Notes under the pieces: generated by a model
Databases searched by the model: none
What the model saw: the letters and a program-made list of their open reading frames with translations, nothing else
Told to the model about the DNA's origin: nothing
Part shown: positions 43,353 to 50,936 of the stretch, piece after piece
How the letters are laid out: each line of letters begins with the position of its first letter
How positions within the stretch are numbered: the stretch's first letter is position 1
Origin: Verrucomicrobiales bacterium
GTDB taxonomy: Bacteria; Verrucomicrobiota; Verrucomicrobiia; Limisphaerales; UBA9464
Assembly (NCBI GenBank): GCA_027483345.1
Contig: JAIXUV010000040.1
Span: forward strand, 1 to 50,936
Reading direction: 5' to 3'
DNA: 50,936 bases
Translations under genes and position numbers: made by a program

Positions 43353-46300
43353 ATGCCCAGCATCCACGAACAGATCTCCGAACAGTTCGGCGCCCTGCAT
43401 CGACGACTCAAGGGCTGGCAGGTGTTCCCCGAGCCGGTAACACCAGAACCGCCTTTTCAGCCGTTTTCCGGATATCGCCTGGCCCCGGTGGTAGACGATG
43501 GACGTGTGCAGACAGTAGGCAGTTCGCTCCTTGCGGGATTGAGCCGCTGGTTGGGCGGCAAGTCCCCAGCTTCGCCTGAACAACGAGTCGAGGAGGAAGA
43601 ACCCACACCCACGCCACTTGTCCGCACCGACCTGATCGAGTTGCAGACCTCGTTGCCGGCCAACCTCAATTTGCCCCGCGAGGCCTTTGAGGCGTTTTTG
43701 TCCCAACTAGCGGCCTGCAGGGAACCGCTGAGCTTCGAACTGGTTGGGCAGCCCGAACAGATTCATGCCCAATTCACCCTGGCTCCGTCCGACGCTCCAC
43801 TCGTCCGGCGGCAGTTGGGTGCGTATTTCCCCGAGGCCGTCTTCATTCCAACCCACGGCACGCTCGAAGTCTTTGCTCAGGAAGACCGCCATCATGCCAT
43901 CGTCGAGTTTGGGTTGGCCCGCGAATGCCTGTTCCCACTCGCCGGCGGCGGCAAACTCGATCCGTTCATCGGACTCATCGCCGCCCTGGGCGAGCTGCGA
44001 GAGGATGAACGAGCGGTGTACCAGGTCCTGTTCCAACCATGTCGGAACCGGTGGGCAGACAGCCTTGTTCGTAGCGTCACAGATCAGGAGGGGCGTTCCC
44101 TTTTTGCAAACCGGCCCGAGTTTGCCGGTTTGGCCCGTGAGAAAGTCGCAGAGCCGCTCTACGCCGCCGTCGTCAGATTGGCCGCCACGAGCGACACGTT
44201 CGAAGGAGCTTGGGAAATCGTCCGGAACCTGGCCGGCGCCTTGCGGGTGTTTGCCCGACTGGACGGAAACGAACTGATTCCCCTCCACAACGACGAGTAT
44301 CCCCACGAAGTCCACGGCGAGGATGTGATGCGTCGCCAGACCCGTCGGAGCGGAATGTTGCTTAGCACCGAGGAACTGATCGGCTTCGTGCATTTGCCTG
44401 GCGCGTCCATCCGTGCCGCCAAGTTCCGCCGACAAGCCACCAATTCCAAACCCGCTCCGCGAGGCGTCACGGGTTCCTTGGGCATTGCCTTGGGTGAGAA
44501 CATTCACGCCGGCGAAACCCGCACAGTTCGACTGACGCCTGACCAGCGCACCCGCCATCTGCATGTCATTGGAGCCAGCGGCACCGGCAAGAGCACCTTC
44601 CTGGAATCGCTTCTGTCTCAGGACCTGGAGGCTGGCGAAGGGTTTGCTTTGTTTGACCCACACGGAGACCTTGTCGAGAAGGTGTTGGGCCGGATTCCCG
44701 AGCACCGGATCAAGGACGTGATCCTTGTCGATCCGTCGGATGAGACGGCATCCATTGGGTTCAACATCCTTTCAGCCCATTCTGACTTGGAGAAGACGCT
44801 GCTGGCTTCCGATCTTGTAAGCGTCTTCGCCCGTCTCTCGACGAGCTGGGGCGATCAAATGGAAGGAGTCCTGCGAAATGCAATTCTTGCGTTTCTGGAA
44901 AGCAGTCAAGGTGGCACCTTGTCGGACCTCCGGCGGTTCCTGCTCGACCCGAAGTATCGGGAACGGTTCCTCGCTACTGTCCAGGACCCGGACATCCAGT
45001 TTTACTGGCGCAAGGGGTTCGCCCAGCTCACCGGCAACAAGTCCATTGGGCCAGTGCTCACGCGTTTGGAAACCTTCCTCTCGCCCAAGCCGCTCCGCTA
45101 CATGGTGGCGCAGCCGGTCAACCGGCTCGACTTCGCCGACATCCTCGATTCTGGGAAGATCTTCCTCGCCAAGCTGTCCCAAGGCGCCATCGGCAAGGAG
45201 AACGCCTACTTGTTGGGTTCATTGCTCATGGCGAAGTTCCAGCAGACCGCCATGGCCCGCCAAAGACAGGCGGCTCTAGCCCGCCGGGATTTCTTCATTT
45301 ACCTCGACGAGTTCCAGAACTTTATCACGCCGAGCTTGGCCGAGATCTTGAGCGGCGCGCGGAAGTACCGGTTGGGTTTGGTGCTTGCCCACCAGGAGCT
45401 GCGGCAGCTTGAGCGCGACCGGGAAGTCGCGAGCGCCGTGCTCTCGAATCCCTACACCCGCGTGGTGTTCCGGGTCGGCGATGATGATGCCCGGAAGCTT
45501 GAGAACGGGTTCAGTTCATTCACCGCCCGCGACCTCCAAAACCTGGGCACGGGCGAGGCAGTGGCGCGGATTGAGCGGAGCGACTGCGACTTCAACCTCA
45601 GCATACCACTGCCTGAAGAACCCGATCCGAATCAGGCCGAAGCCCGCCGGGCGGAAGTTGTCGCTGCGTCCCGAAGCCGATACGCGACTCCTCGAGCCGA
45701 AATCGAGGTCGTCCTGCGGATCAAGTTCGACGAAGTAGCACCACCGGCAGTCCCGGAGCCGAAACCAGTTACCGGTTCAGAAAAGGAAGCGGTCCCAACA
45801 GTCGGTTCTTCCCCACAAAACCCGGATCCAGGGATTTCCGCCCCTATTCCTTCGCATGTTCCAACCGCCCAAGCGCTGGAGATTGCGGTACCGAAGCAGA
45901 CGGCCGACCCGGGGCGCGGTGGAGAGCAGCACAAATCCATTCAGAAGCGGCTGAAAGAAGGCGCCGAGAAACTGGGGTACAGGGTCACCACCGAGAAGCC
46001 GGTGCTCGACCGTGCCGGCAGCGTGGACCTGGCTTTGGAACATCCACGCCGGTCCATCGCAGTTGAAATCACCGTCACCACGACCATCGACCACGAGGTC
46101 GGCAATGTGAGCAAGTGCCTGAAGGCGGGTTTTCCCTTCGTTGCCGTGGTCTCAAGCAGCGAGACCAAGCTCCGGCAGATCCAGGAAGCCATCGGTGGTG
46201 CCTTGGGACCGGAGCAGGCAGCGCGGGTTGGCTACTTTCTGCCCGATGCATTCCTTGCGCACTTGGAGAGACTGGCCAAGGAAGACGCCACCGTTACTCC

Positions 46301-46448
46301 GCCCCCACCCACCGAACAGGTCACCCGCGGCTACAAGGTGAAACGGTCCTCTCGAAAGCTCACGCCGGAGGAGCTCAAGGTCAAAGAAGCGGCGGCGCTT
46401 CGTTTGGTCGCTGAGGCGATGAAGGAAAAGCCGCCCAGAGGCGGCTGA
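43353..46448 (+). CDS. TraD/VirB4-like coupling ATPase 2 with C-terminal nuclease-like domain
   Basis: This 1031-residue protein has an N-terminal domain (1 to about 390) with no clear family, then a DUF87/TraD-type ATPase. Walker A is GASGTGKST near 407, then FDPHGDLVEKVL, and Walker B is FIYLDEFQNFIT near 648; LAHQELRQLERDREV follows. It is paralogous to the protein at 32915-34255. The C-terminal 150 residues carry SVDLALEHPRRSIAVEITVTTT and FVAVVSSSETKL, resembling a PD-(D/E)XK/Mrr-like strand order, but with EIT where EXK is expected. It probably moves element DNA; the terminal domain may recognise or once cleaved DNA. Confidence 0.82.
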   Translation: MPSIHEQISEQFGALHRRLKGWQVFPEPVTPEPPFQPFSGYRLAPVVDDGRVQTVGSSLLAGLSRWLGGKSPASPEQRVEEEEPTPTPLVRTDLIELQTSLPANLNLPREAFEAFLSQLAACREPLSFELVGQPEQIHAQFTLAPSDAPLVRRQLGAYFPEAVFIPTHGTLEVFAQEDRHHAIVEFGLARECLFPLAGGGKLDPFIGLIAALGELREDERAVYQVLFQPCRNRWADSLVRSVTDQEGRSLFANRPEFAGLAREKVAEPLYAAVVRLAATSDTFEGAWEIVRNLAGALRVFARLDGNELIPLHNDEYPHEVHGEDVMRRQTRRSGMLLSTEELIGFVHLPGASIRAAKFRRQATNSKPAPRGVTGSLGIALGENIHAGETRTVRLTPDQRTRHLHVIGASGTGKSTFLESLLSQDLEAGEGFALFDPHGDLVEKVLGRIPEHRIKDVILVDPSDETASIGFNILSAHSDLEKTLLASDLVSVFARLSTSWGDQMEGVLRNAILAFLESSQGGTLSDLRRFLLDPKYRERFLATVQDPDIQFYWRKGFAQLTGNKSIGPVLTRLETFLSPKPLRYMVAQPVNRLDFADILDSGKIFLAKLSQGAIGKENAYLLGSLLMAKFQQTAMARQRQAALARRDFFIYLDEFQNFITPSLAEILSGARKYRLGLVLAHQELRQLERDREVASAVLSNPYTRVVFRVGDDDARKLENGFSSFTARDLQNLGTGEAVARIERSDCDFNLSIPLPEEPDPNQAEARRAEVVAASRSRYATPRAEIEVVLRIKFDEVAPPAVPEPKPVTGSEKEAVPTVGSSPQNPDPGISAPIPSHVPTAQALEIAVPKQTADPGRGGEQHKSIQKRLKEGAEKLGYRVTTEKPVLDRAGSVDLALEHPRRSIAVEITVTTTIDHEVGNVSKCLKAGFPFVAVVSSSETKLRQIQEAIGGALGPEQAARVGYFLPDAFLAHLERLAKEDATVTPPPPTEQVTRGYKVKRSSRKLTPEELKVKEAAALRLVAEAMKEKPPRGG

Positions 46449-46451
46449 AGG

Positions 46452-46901
46452 TCATCTGCGACATTCCTCAACGAACTGGGCAAAGGCCGGGTCCTGAAAC
46501 GCCTTCGACTTTTCCCACACGGACTTTGGAATCGGCAGAGAGAAGAACCAGCGGATGTCTCGGGCGACGGCTTGCCGGGTACGAAACACCCCTTCATCCA
46601 AGGCCTGCCAAGTCGCGTTCAGGTGCAACAAGAGCAGGGTCATGAACAGAGCCTCTTCGTTGGTGACCGGACTCATGACCAGGTCGACGTCGGATTCCAG
46701 TATCCGCGCCAGCTCCGGCCGCACAAACAGTTGGCTCCAGATCTCTCGATGGGCGGCGGTCAGCTCGAGAAGATTGCCGATTCGGCGAGAGCTTTCGTCC
46801 TTCCGGAACGACAGGGTCGTGAAAGCGAGGCTTGCGATGAGTCCAAACGATCCGAGCAAGTCGAACCCGTGTTCACTGATCCAGTGCAGGACGATTTCCA
46901 T
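46452..46901 (-). CDS. Hypothetical membrane-anchored protein
   Basis: This 149-residue protein has one N-terminal helix (about 12-32, GFDLLGSFGLIASLAFTTLSF) and a soluble helical domain (NLLELTAAHREIWSQLF...VTNEEALFMTLLLLHLNATW). It ends in DPAFAQFVEECRR. It is convergent with the coupling ATPase (3-base gap). It resembles a scattered family of small membrane proteins next to mobile-element genes. The function is unknown. Confidence 0.7.
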   Translation of the reverse strand: MEIVLHWISEHGFDLLGSFGLIASLAFTTLSFRKDESSRRIGNLLELTAAHREIWSQLFVRPELARILESDVDLVMSPVTNEEALFMTLLLLHLNATWQALDEGVFRTRQAVARDIRWFFSLPIPKSVWEKSKAFQDPAFAQFVEECRR

Positions 46902-46933
46902 TCCGCCATTCTACCATGGCGGAATCGGGCTGG

Positions 46934-47176
46934 TCACACCTGGTCGGGGATATCGCTTTTGGCGAGCACCAGAGTTTTCCGAGGGATCCACACCACCCGT
47001 TCGTCCGGTCCGCAGCCAACTGTCGGTGGGAACTTCCCTCGCGCCTGTTCCGTGATGTCGATGCCGATGACGGCGAAGTTGCCGTCATCGAGTTCAAGCA
47101 GGTCAGGACAGCCCGCCAAGGCGACGGTGCGCTGTCCGTTCAGGTGGGGATCGGGGCCAAGGCGTCGGGCAAACAT
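46934..47176 (-). CDS. Small conserved hypothetical protein
   Basis: This 80-residue protein has the pattern AGCPDLLELDDGNFAVIGIDIT, then CGPDERVVWIPRKTLVLAKSDIP, which I recognise as a conserved uncharacterised small family (CPD..EL..GdFAVIG.D...CGP.E..V.IPR..LV.AK.DIP). It is divergent from the XRE gene at 47236, with a palindrome between the two that starts just three bases before this ATG. This suggests control by that regulator and a very short or leaderless mRNA. Confidence 0.75.
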   Translation of the reverse strand: MFARRLGPDPHLNGQRTVALAGCPDLLELDDGNFAVIGIDITEQARGKFPPTVGCGPDERVVWIPRKTLVLAKSDIPDQV

Positions 47177-47178
47177 GA

Positions 47179-47204
47179 GCGTAGTTCACTATAGGGAAAT
47201 ACGC
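47179..47204. promoter_or_regulatory. 26-base near-perfect palindrome between divergent genes (candidate operator)
   Basis: The sequence gcgtagttcactatagggaaatacgc is its own reverse complement except at two mismatched base pairs, centred on ctatag. It separates the small gene at 46934-47176 from the XRE gene at 47236. The layout fits an operator for the XRE protein, overlapping the -10 region of one or both promoters. Binding is inferred. Confidence 0.65.
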
Positions 47205-47235
47205 TGTCAACTCCAATCCCCTGTAGCAGTGGCCC

Positions 47236-47496
47236 GTGCCGAATCCCCAGCGAGGACGCCAGTTGTGCCTCCGCGTTCTCGAGCTTCTCAACGAGGAGCG
47301 GAAACGGCGGAAGGTCACCAAGTATGCGCTCTCCCAGCGATCTGGGGTTTCCCCGCAGATGATCGGCTACATCGAGAAAGGTGAGCGCAATCCGACGTTG
47401 GAAGTCGTTTGCCGTTTGGCTGCCGCCTTGGAGGTCGATCTGTCGAAGCTGTTCCGGCAGGCCGAGAAAGACATCCCAGGACCGGTGGCAGAATAG
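47236..47496 (+). CDS. XRE-family regulator (controller-like)
   Basis: This 86-residue protein starts at GTG 47236. The helix-turn-helix is clear: VLELLNEERKRRKVTKYALSQRSGVSPQMIGYIEKGERNPTLEVVCRLAAALEVDLSKLF. This is the compact architecture of controller and phage/plasmid regulators. The adjacent palindrome is its likely operator, so it should regulate both itself and the divergent small gene. Confidence 0.92.
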   Translation: MPNPQRGRQLCLRVLELLNEERKRRKVTKYALSQRSGVSPQMIGYIEKGERNPTLEVVCRLAAALEVDLSKLFRQAEKDIPGPVAE

Positions 47497-47516
47497 CCAC
47501 GGCTTCGGATTGAGAC

Positions 47517-47789
47517 TCACTTCCTCACCAGCCGGTAGAATGGCCCCTCGACCCGGTATGGCGAGCAGGCCTCGATGATGCGCAGGCGAAGGCGGGTCAG
47601 ATTGCGTTCTGGGCGCTCCTCGGCGTCCTGCATCGACGGACGGCTCACTTCCAATTGGCGCCCCACTTCCGCCTTCGACCGCCCCACCCGGGTGCGCAAT
47701 TCCTTGGCCAAGGCCCCTAGTTCGGCCTCCGCATAGAACGACTTCTTCGCCATGCCCTGAGGATGTTGAAATGTTAGCTCAGACGCCAT
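47517..47789 (-). CDS. Small HTH DNA-binding protein
   Basis: This 90-residue protein starts at ATG 47789, preceded by aaggaag; ATG 47753 is an alternative giving 78 residues. The core is ALAKELRTRVGRSKAEVGRQLEVSRPSMQDAEERPERNLTRLRLRIIEACS, with a tail YRVEGPFYRLV. It matches a conserved XRE-like family of small proteins on integrative elements. It is divergent from recombinase 2, separated by about 50 bases, and could repress it. Confidence 0.85.
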   Translation of the reverse strand: MASELTFQHPQGMAKKSFYAEAELGALAKELRTRVGRSKAEVGRQLEVSRPSMQDAEERPERNLTRLRLRIIEACSPYRVEGPFYRLVRK

Positions 47790-47837
47790 ACATCTTCCTT
47801 GCGTTTCGGCGAGTGTTTGTGGCATGAACCCGTGGTA

Positions 47838-49340
47838 ATGAAGGAGAAGATGCCTGCCGCCAGCATTTCCCAGCCCGAGAACCGCCGCGTTGGCATCTGG
47901 ATTCGGGTGAGCACCGAGGAGCAGGCCAAAGGAGAGGCCCCCGAGCACCATCTGGAGCGCGCCAAGATGTATGCCACGGCCCGTGGCTGGAAGATCGTCG
48001 AGGTCTACGACCTCGCTGGCCAGTCCGGAAAGGCCGTCCGCGACCATCCCGAGGCCAAGCGGATGATGGCGGACGTGAAGCGCGGGCACATTCAGGCGCT
48101 GCTTTTCAGCAAGTTGGCGCGGCTGTCGCGAAATCTCCGCGAGGTACAGGATTTCGGTGACTTCTTCCGCGAGCAGAATGCCGACTTGGTCTCGTTAAAC
48201 GAAAGCATCGACACCAGCACAGCTGGCGGACGCATGTTCTTCCATCTGCTTGGAGTTTTTGCCCAGTGGGAACGGGAGGAGATCACCGAGCGAGTCAACG
48301 CGTCGGTAGCCATCCGCGCCAAGTTGGGCCAGCCGATCAATGGTCAGGCTCCCTACGGCTACCAGTGGGTGGACAAAAAGCTCGTTCCCCACCCAAACGA
48401 GGCTCCCATCCGAGCCAAGGCCTACGAGTTGTTTCGGCAGCATCGTCGCAAGGGTACCGTGGCCAAGCTCCTGAACGCCTCCGGCTACCGCACCCGCCAG
48501 CAGAAACCGTGGACCGACGTCCATGTCCGCCGCGTCCTCATCGAGACCTCCGCTAAGGGTGTCTACTTCTTCAATCGGGTGCGGAAGAACGGCGATTGGA
48601 AAAGCGTCGAGAAACCTGAAAGCGAATGGGGCAAGGTAGTCTGCGACTCCATCGTCCCAGAGGCTCTCTGGAATGAGGTCAACCAGATCATCGAGGAGCA
48701 GGGCAAGGTCAACCGCTTCCCCGGCAAGCTTCCCGCGCATACCTTCAGCAATCTCGCGTGGTGCGCTTGCGGCGGGAAGATGTACGTCCGCAGCAACAAC
48801 CCGAAGTACGTCTGCGTGAAGTGCCAAAACAAGATCCCCATCGTGGACCTCGAGGCGATATTCCATGAGGAACTGTCCGCGTTTTTCACCAGCCCGGAGA
48901 AGATCGCCACGCATTTGGTGGAGGCCAACCAGAACCTCGCCGACAAGGAGCGGTTGCTTGCGACCCACCAACTGGCCATCCAACAGGTTCGGGAAGAGAT
49001 GAACCGGACCCACCGACTCTATCTCGATGGCCAGGTCAGCTCGCAGGGCTTCGGCGACTTCTACAAGCCCGCCGAAGAGCGCCTCAACCAGCTGACACGA
49101 GAGCTTCCAAAGCTCCAGGCCGAGGTGGGCTACCTCAAGGTCAACACCCTGTCGGCCGACGCCGTGCTCTCCGAAGCCCGCGCGCTTTATTCCCGCTGGC
49201 CCACGCTGCCGGTTGATGAGCGCCGGAAGATCGCCGAAAGCCTCTGCGAACGCCTCACCATCGGGGTGGGTGAAATCGACATAACCCTCACTTATCTACC
49301 TACTTCTGAAGAACTGACAAAAAACCAACAGCAGTTGTAG
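47838..49340 (+). CDS. Large serine recombinase 2 (probable island integrase)
   Basis: This 500-residue protein starts at ATG 47838 (ATG 47850 possible, with aaggag close upstream; TTG 47799 less likely). The resolvase domain has the catalytic serine in WIRVSTEEQAKGEAP and the arginine motif LLFSKLARLSRNLREV. GYQWVDKKLVPHPNEAP begins the recombinase domain. A zinc ribbon with CACGGK and CVKCQNK follows, then a coiled-coil (about 370-440). The stop codon TAG (49338-49340) is partly made of the right half of the chromosomal palindrome, so the gene ends on the attR crossover. It should catalyse integration and excision at the TGT core. Confidence 0.94.
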   Translation: MKEKMPAASISQPENRRVGIWIRVSTEEQAKGEAPEHHLERAKMYATARGWKIVEVYDLAGQSGKAVRDHPEAKRMMADVKRGHIQALLFSKLARLSRNLREVQDFGDFFREQNADLVSLNESIDTSTAGGRMFFHLLGVFAQWEREEITERVNASVAIRAKLGQPINGQAPYGYQWVDKKLVPHPNEAPIRAKAYELFRQHRRKGTVAKLLNASGYRTRQQKPWTDVHVRRVLIETSAKGVYFFNRVRKNGDWKSVEKPESEWGKVVCDSIVPEALWNEVNQIIEEQGKVNRFPGKLPAHTFSNLAWCACGGKMYVRSNNPKYVCVKCQNKIPIVDLEAIFHEELSAFFTSPEKIATHLVEANQNLADKERLLATHQLAIQQVREEMNRTHRLYLDGQVSSQGFGDFYKPAEERLNQLTRELPKLQAEVGYLKVNTLSADAVLSEARALYSRWPTLPVDERRKIAESLCERLTIGVGEIDITLTYLPTSEELTKNQQQL

Positions 49341-49360
49341 GAGACGACGTAAGGAGTCTC
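49337..49360. other. attR: right half of the split extragenic palindrome
   Basis: gtaggagacgacgtaaggagtctc is the right arm of the 6892-6950 element with the left arm missing; the left half is at 8389-8425. The shared TGT spans 49336-49338. The following 80 bases match the leader of paralogue A (6951-7031). Confidence 0.7.
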
Positions 49361-49441
49361 AGCCCCACCGGCTGCCGCTGCGCCAGTAACCGCTTTCCTT
49401 CGGGCCAAGGCGGGCTTCGACTCCACCCAGTCCGCACTGTC

Positions 49442-50818
49442 ATGAGAACCCCGTTCCAAGACCCCCAATGGGGGCCCTTCCGTCTGGGTGCACTGAAGAT
49501 TCTGGTCCGGGCGTTCCTGGTCTTCGGCCTTTCCGCTGGCGCCCGTGCGACCGCACAGGGGTTGGTGAACGTGAACAACCGCGGGCTGACTCCGGCCCAG
49601 TTGGTGACCTTTCCGGACGGAAGTCCCGTGGTCGGCAACAACTTCGTCGCGCAGATCGTCTATGGTCCGGATTCCGGTTCGCCGACCAACAAGCTGGGGG
49701 ATCCGATGCCGTTCCGGGTTTCGACGACGGCATTTCCCGGTACTTGGAACCCCGGAGCCGCCAGCGTCCGTACGTTGAACGGTTTCCTGCCAGGCCAAGT
49801 CGTCTCAATGCAGGTCTGGGTATGGGATTCCGCGAGTTTCTCCGAACTTGGGATAGCCCAAGAGGCCTACCGACGGATCATGGAGACGGGTATTGTGAGT
49901 TGGGGATGTCGGAACGGTAATGATGTCGGGTTTTCCTCGGTCTTCACCCAGGTCGTCGGGACGTCGGACGATCCCTCTAGCCAACAGCTTTCCAACTTCC
50001 GGGGGTTCACCATGAACGTGAACACAGTCTGGATCTGGCCCGGGTCCTACATCTCCGATGAACTCGGTGGCCGGTGGCTCCGGACGGTTGAGACCACGGA
50101 GGACGCATCGTCTTTGACTGTGGATCTGATGGCGATCCCCCCTCGCCGCGAATTTCCATTCCTGGAGAATCAGCCCGTTGAATTCCCGCCCGACGCTATG
50201 GGCGACGAGCCGATCGGAGCGGCGGTCCGGCGTGTGACCACGGGCAACCCGATGTCGCTCACGGGGCCCTCCACAGGGTGGCCCCTCCCGCAGGTCTTCG
50301 TCCCGGGATCCACGGAATCGGTCGCCTTGGCGAACGACCAATCGGCCGTGGAGACTTCGCTGGTCTCCGTGGAGGGCACCATTGACCGAATGAAAGTCCG
50401 GTTGAAGCGCCCCTTCGTTGGGCGTGTCGAGCTGGAGATGCGCTATCCCTTGCAGGATCCGCCGATGGGCGGCGGCTGCCGGTCGTATCCGCGCAGGATC
50501 GTCGTGGACGTGAAGCCGTCGGCCTCGCGTCCGGTGTCCCGTGTGTCCCTCTCCCCCGAGACTCGGTCTGCCCTGAAACTTCGGCTCGAAAGCGGTCGGA
50601 GCCATGCGCTTCAGAAGTCCTATGACCTGACATCCTGGCAGAGGGTGGCCGACTACGAGGTGGGCTTCCCAATGTGCGTCCCCCTTTCGCCGCCCAATTG
50701 TGGGACCCAGGAAGATCCCGACGACGTGAGGCGTTTCGCCGACTTCGAGCTTCCGCTAAGCCAGTGGCACGATCCGGCCGATTCCCGCCCGGTCTTCTTC
50801 CGGGTGCTGAGCCGATGA
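49442..50818 (+). CDS. Secreted protein, paralogue B
   Basis: This 458-residue exported protein has the same signal segment and beta-domain start as the 7032-8351 protein. DNA identity is very high over about the first 420 bases, patchier to about 49990, and then the C-terminal part diverges (RVTTGNPMSLTGPSTGWP; LEMRYPLQDPPMGGGC). The two proteins share scattered motifs later (VSVEGTI, MRYP, TSWQRVAD against DLRTWEEV), so they are homologous throughout with a fast-changing second half. No enzymatic motif is recognised. The last 118 bases of the window show no gene. Confidence 0.82.
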   Translation: MRTPFQDPQWGPFRLGALKILVRAFLVFGLSAGARATAQGLVNVNNRGLTPAQLVTFPDGSPVVGNNFVAQIVYGPDSGSPTNKLGDPMPFRVSTTAFPGTWNPGAASVRTLNGFLPGQVVSMQVWVWDSASFSELGIAQEAYRRIMETGIVSWGCRNGNDVGFSSVFTQVVGTSDDPSSQQLSNFRGFTMNVNTVWIWPGSYISDELGGRWLRTVETTEDASSLTVDLMAIPPRREFPFLENQPVEFPPDAMGDEPIGAAVRRVTTGNPMSLTGPSTGWPLPQVFVPGSTESVALANDQSAVETSLVSVEGTIDRMKVRLKRPFVGRVELEMRYPLQDPPMGGGCRSYPRRIVVDVKPSASRPVSRVSLSPETRSALKLRLESGRSHALQKSYDLTSWQRVADYEVGFPMCVPLSPPNCGTQEDPDDVRRFADFELPLSQWHDPADSRPVFFRVLSR

Positions 50819-50936
50819 GGGGCGACCTGGATCCGGGGGCCGTGGATCCGGCGAAGGGGGACGGAGTTGGACCGCGGCCTGGCGGCCGCGGCAACGAACG
50901 ACGGGCCACGGACAACGGACAACAAACCACGGCCAT

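Larger units (their letters stand above)
8423..49338. mobile_element. Integrated element of about 40.9 kb (genomic island, ICE/plasmid-like)
   Basis: The boundaries are defined by the split palindrome. Cargo includes an Rhs toxin operon, CBASS, an AAA_13 ATPase, a nucleotide-modification-like operon, a replication-relaxation protein, a primase, two TraD/VirD4-like ATPases, RadC, regulators and two large serine recombinases. The recombinase at 47838-49340 ends on the right junction and is the likely integrase. No relaxase or complete type IV secretion set is evident, so self-transfer is uncertain; it may be mobilisable or degraded. Internal blocks differ visibly in base composition, suggesting accretion of nested elements. 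Confidence 0.75.

Noticed and set aside
43707-44705. A 332-codon minus-strand frame inside coupling ATPase 2
   Set aside because: Antisense shadow of a strongly supported gene.
46572-47384. A 270-codon plus-strand frame across the right-end small genes
   Set aside because: It overlaps three better-supported genes and the palindrome, and has no domain.
1-50936. CRISPR array, tRNA or rRNA genes, including a tRNA as integration site
   Set aside because: No regularly spaced repeats were seen, and I found no cloverleaf or rRNA sequence; the island ends lie in a palindrome, not a tRNA.

Overview
The window looks like a chromosomal segment of a GC-rich Verrucomicrobiota bacterium, probably near Limisphaerales/Pedosphaera. 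The signs are a PEP-CTERM type exported protein, a GYF_2-domain protein, very large Rhs/YD proteins with beta-helix and EF-hand partners, a RadC style I associate with that group, and an interspersed extragenic palindrome. This placement is inference; no rRNA or other taxonomic marker is present.

Layout. Bases 1-8.4 kb are ordinary chromosome: Mn-type superoxide dismutase, a DUF433/DUF5615 toxin-antitoxin-like pair, a GYF_2 membrane protein, an FkbM methyltransferase, a ParS/RES toxin-antitoxin pair and a secreted protein (7032-8351). A close paralogue of that last gene sits at 49442-50818. Each paralogue is preceded by the same extragenic palindrome. The palindrome before the second paralogue is split: its left half is at 8389-8425 and its right half at 49337-49360. 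The roughly 40.9 kb between them is therefore best read as one integrated element, with a large serine recombinase ending exactly at the right junction and an HTH reading frame starting exactly at the left junction.

Inside the island, left to right: an HTH gene, a YdjM/DUF457-like membrane protein and a LysR regulator; an AT-richer four-gene operon with a beta-helix protein, an EF-hand protein, a 2068-residue Rhs protein with an unrecognised C-terminal toxin-like domain, and an overlapping WG-repeat-like gene (candidate immunity); an HTH/RuvC-like pair beside a second large serine recombinase; a defence cluster with an AAA_13/RloC-like ATPase, a HEPN-motif protein, a 144-base structured inverted repeat, and a CBASS operon (CD-NTase, E2-like protein, TIR-STING effector) led by two small genes; a plasmid/ICE-like module (TraD/VirD4-like ATPases, replication-relaxation protein, CHC2/TOPRIM primase, small conserved proteins, RadC and a decayed second RadC copy); a compact four-gene operon encoding a radical SAM protein, a MOSC-alkyltransferase-like fusion, a nucleoside deoxyribosyltransferase-like protein and a nucleotide kinase-like protein; then regulators and the terminal recombinase.

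The best candidates for something undescribed are the radical SAM/MOSC-ATL/deoxyribosyltransferase/kinase operon (39357-42397), the E2-containing TIR-STING CBASS (29287-32496), the Rhs toxin tip with its partner (about 20160-21757), and integration into an extragenic palindrome, where excision would fuse the recombinase frame to an HTH frame.
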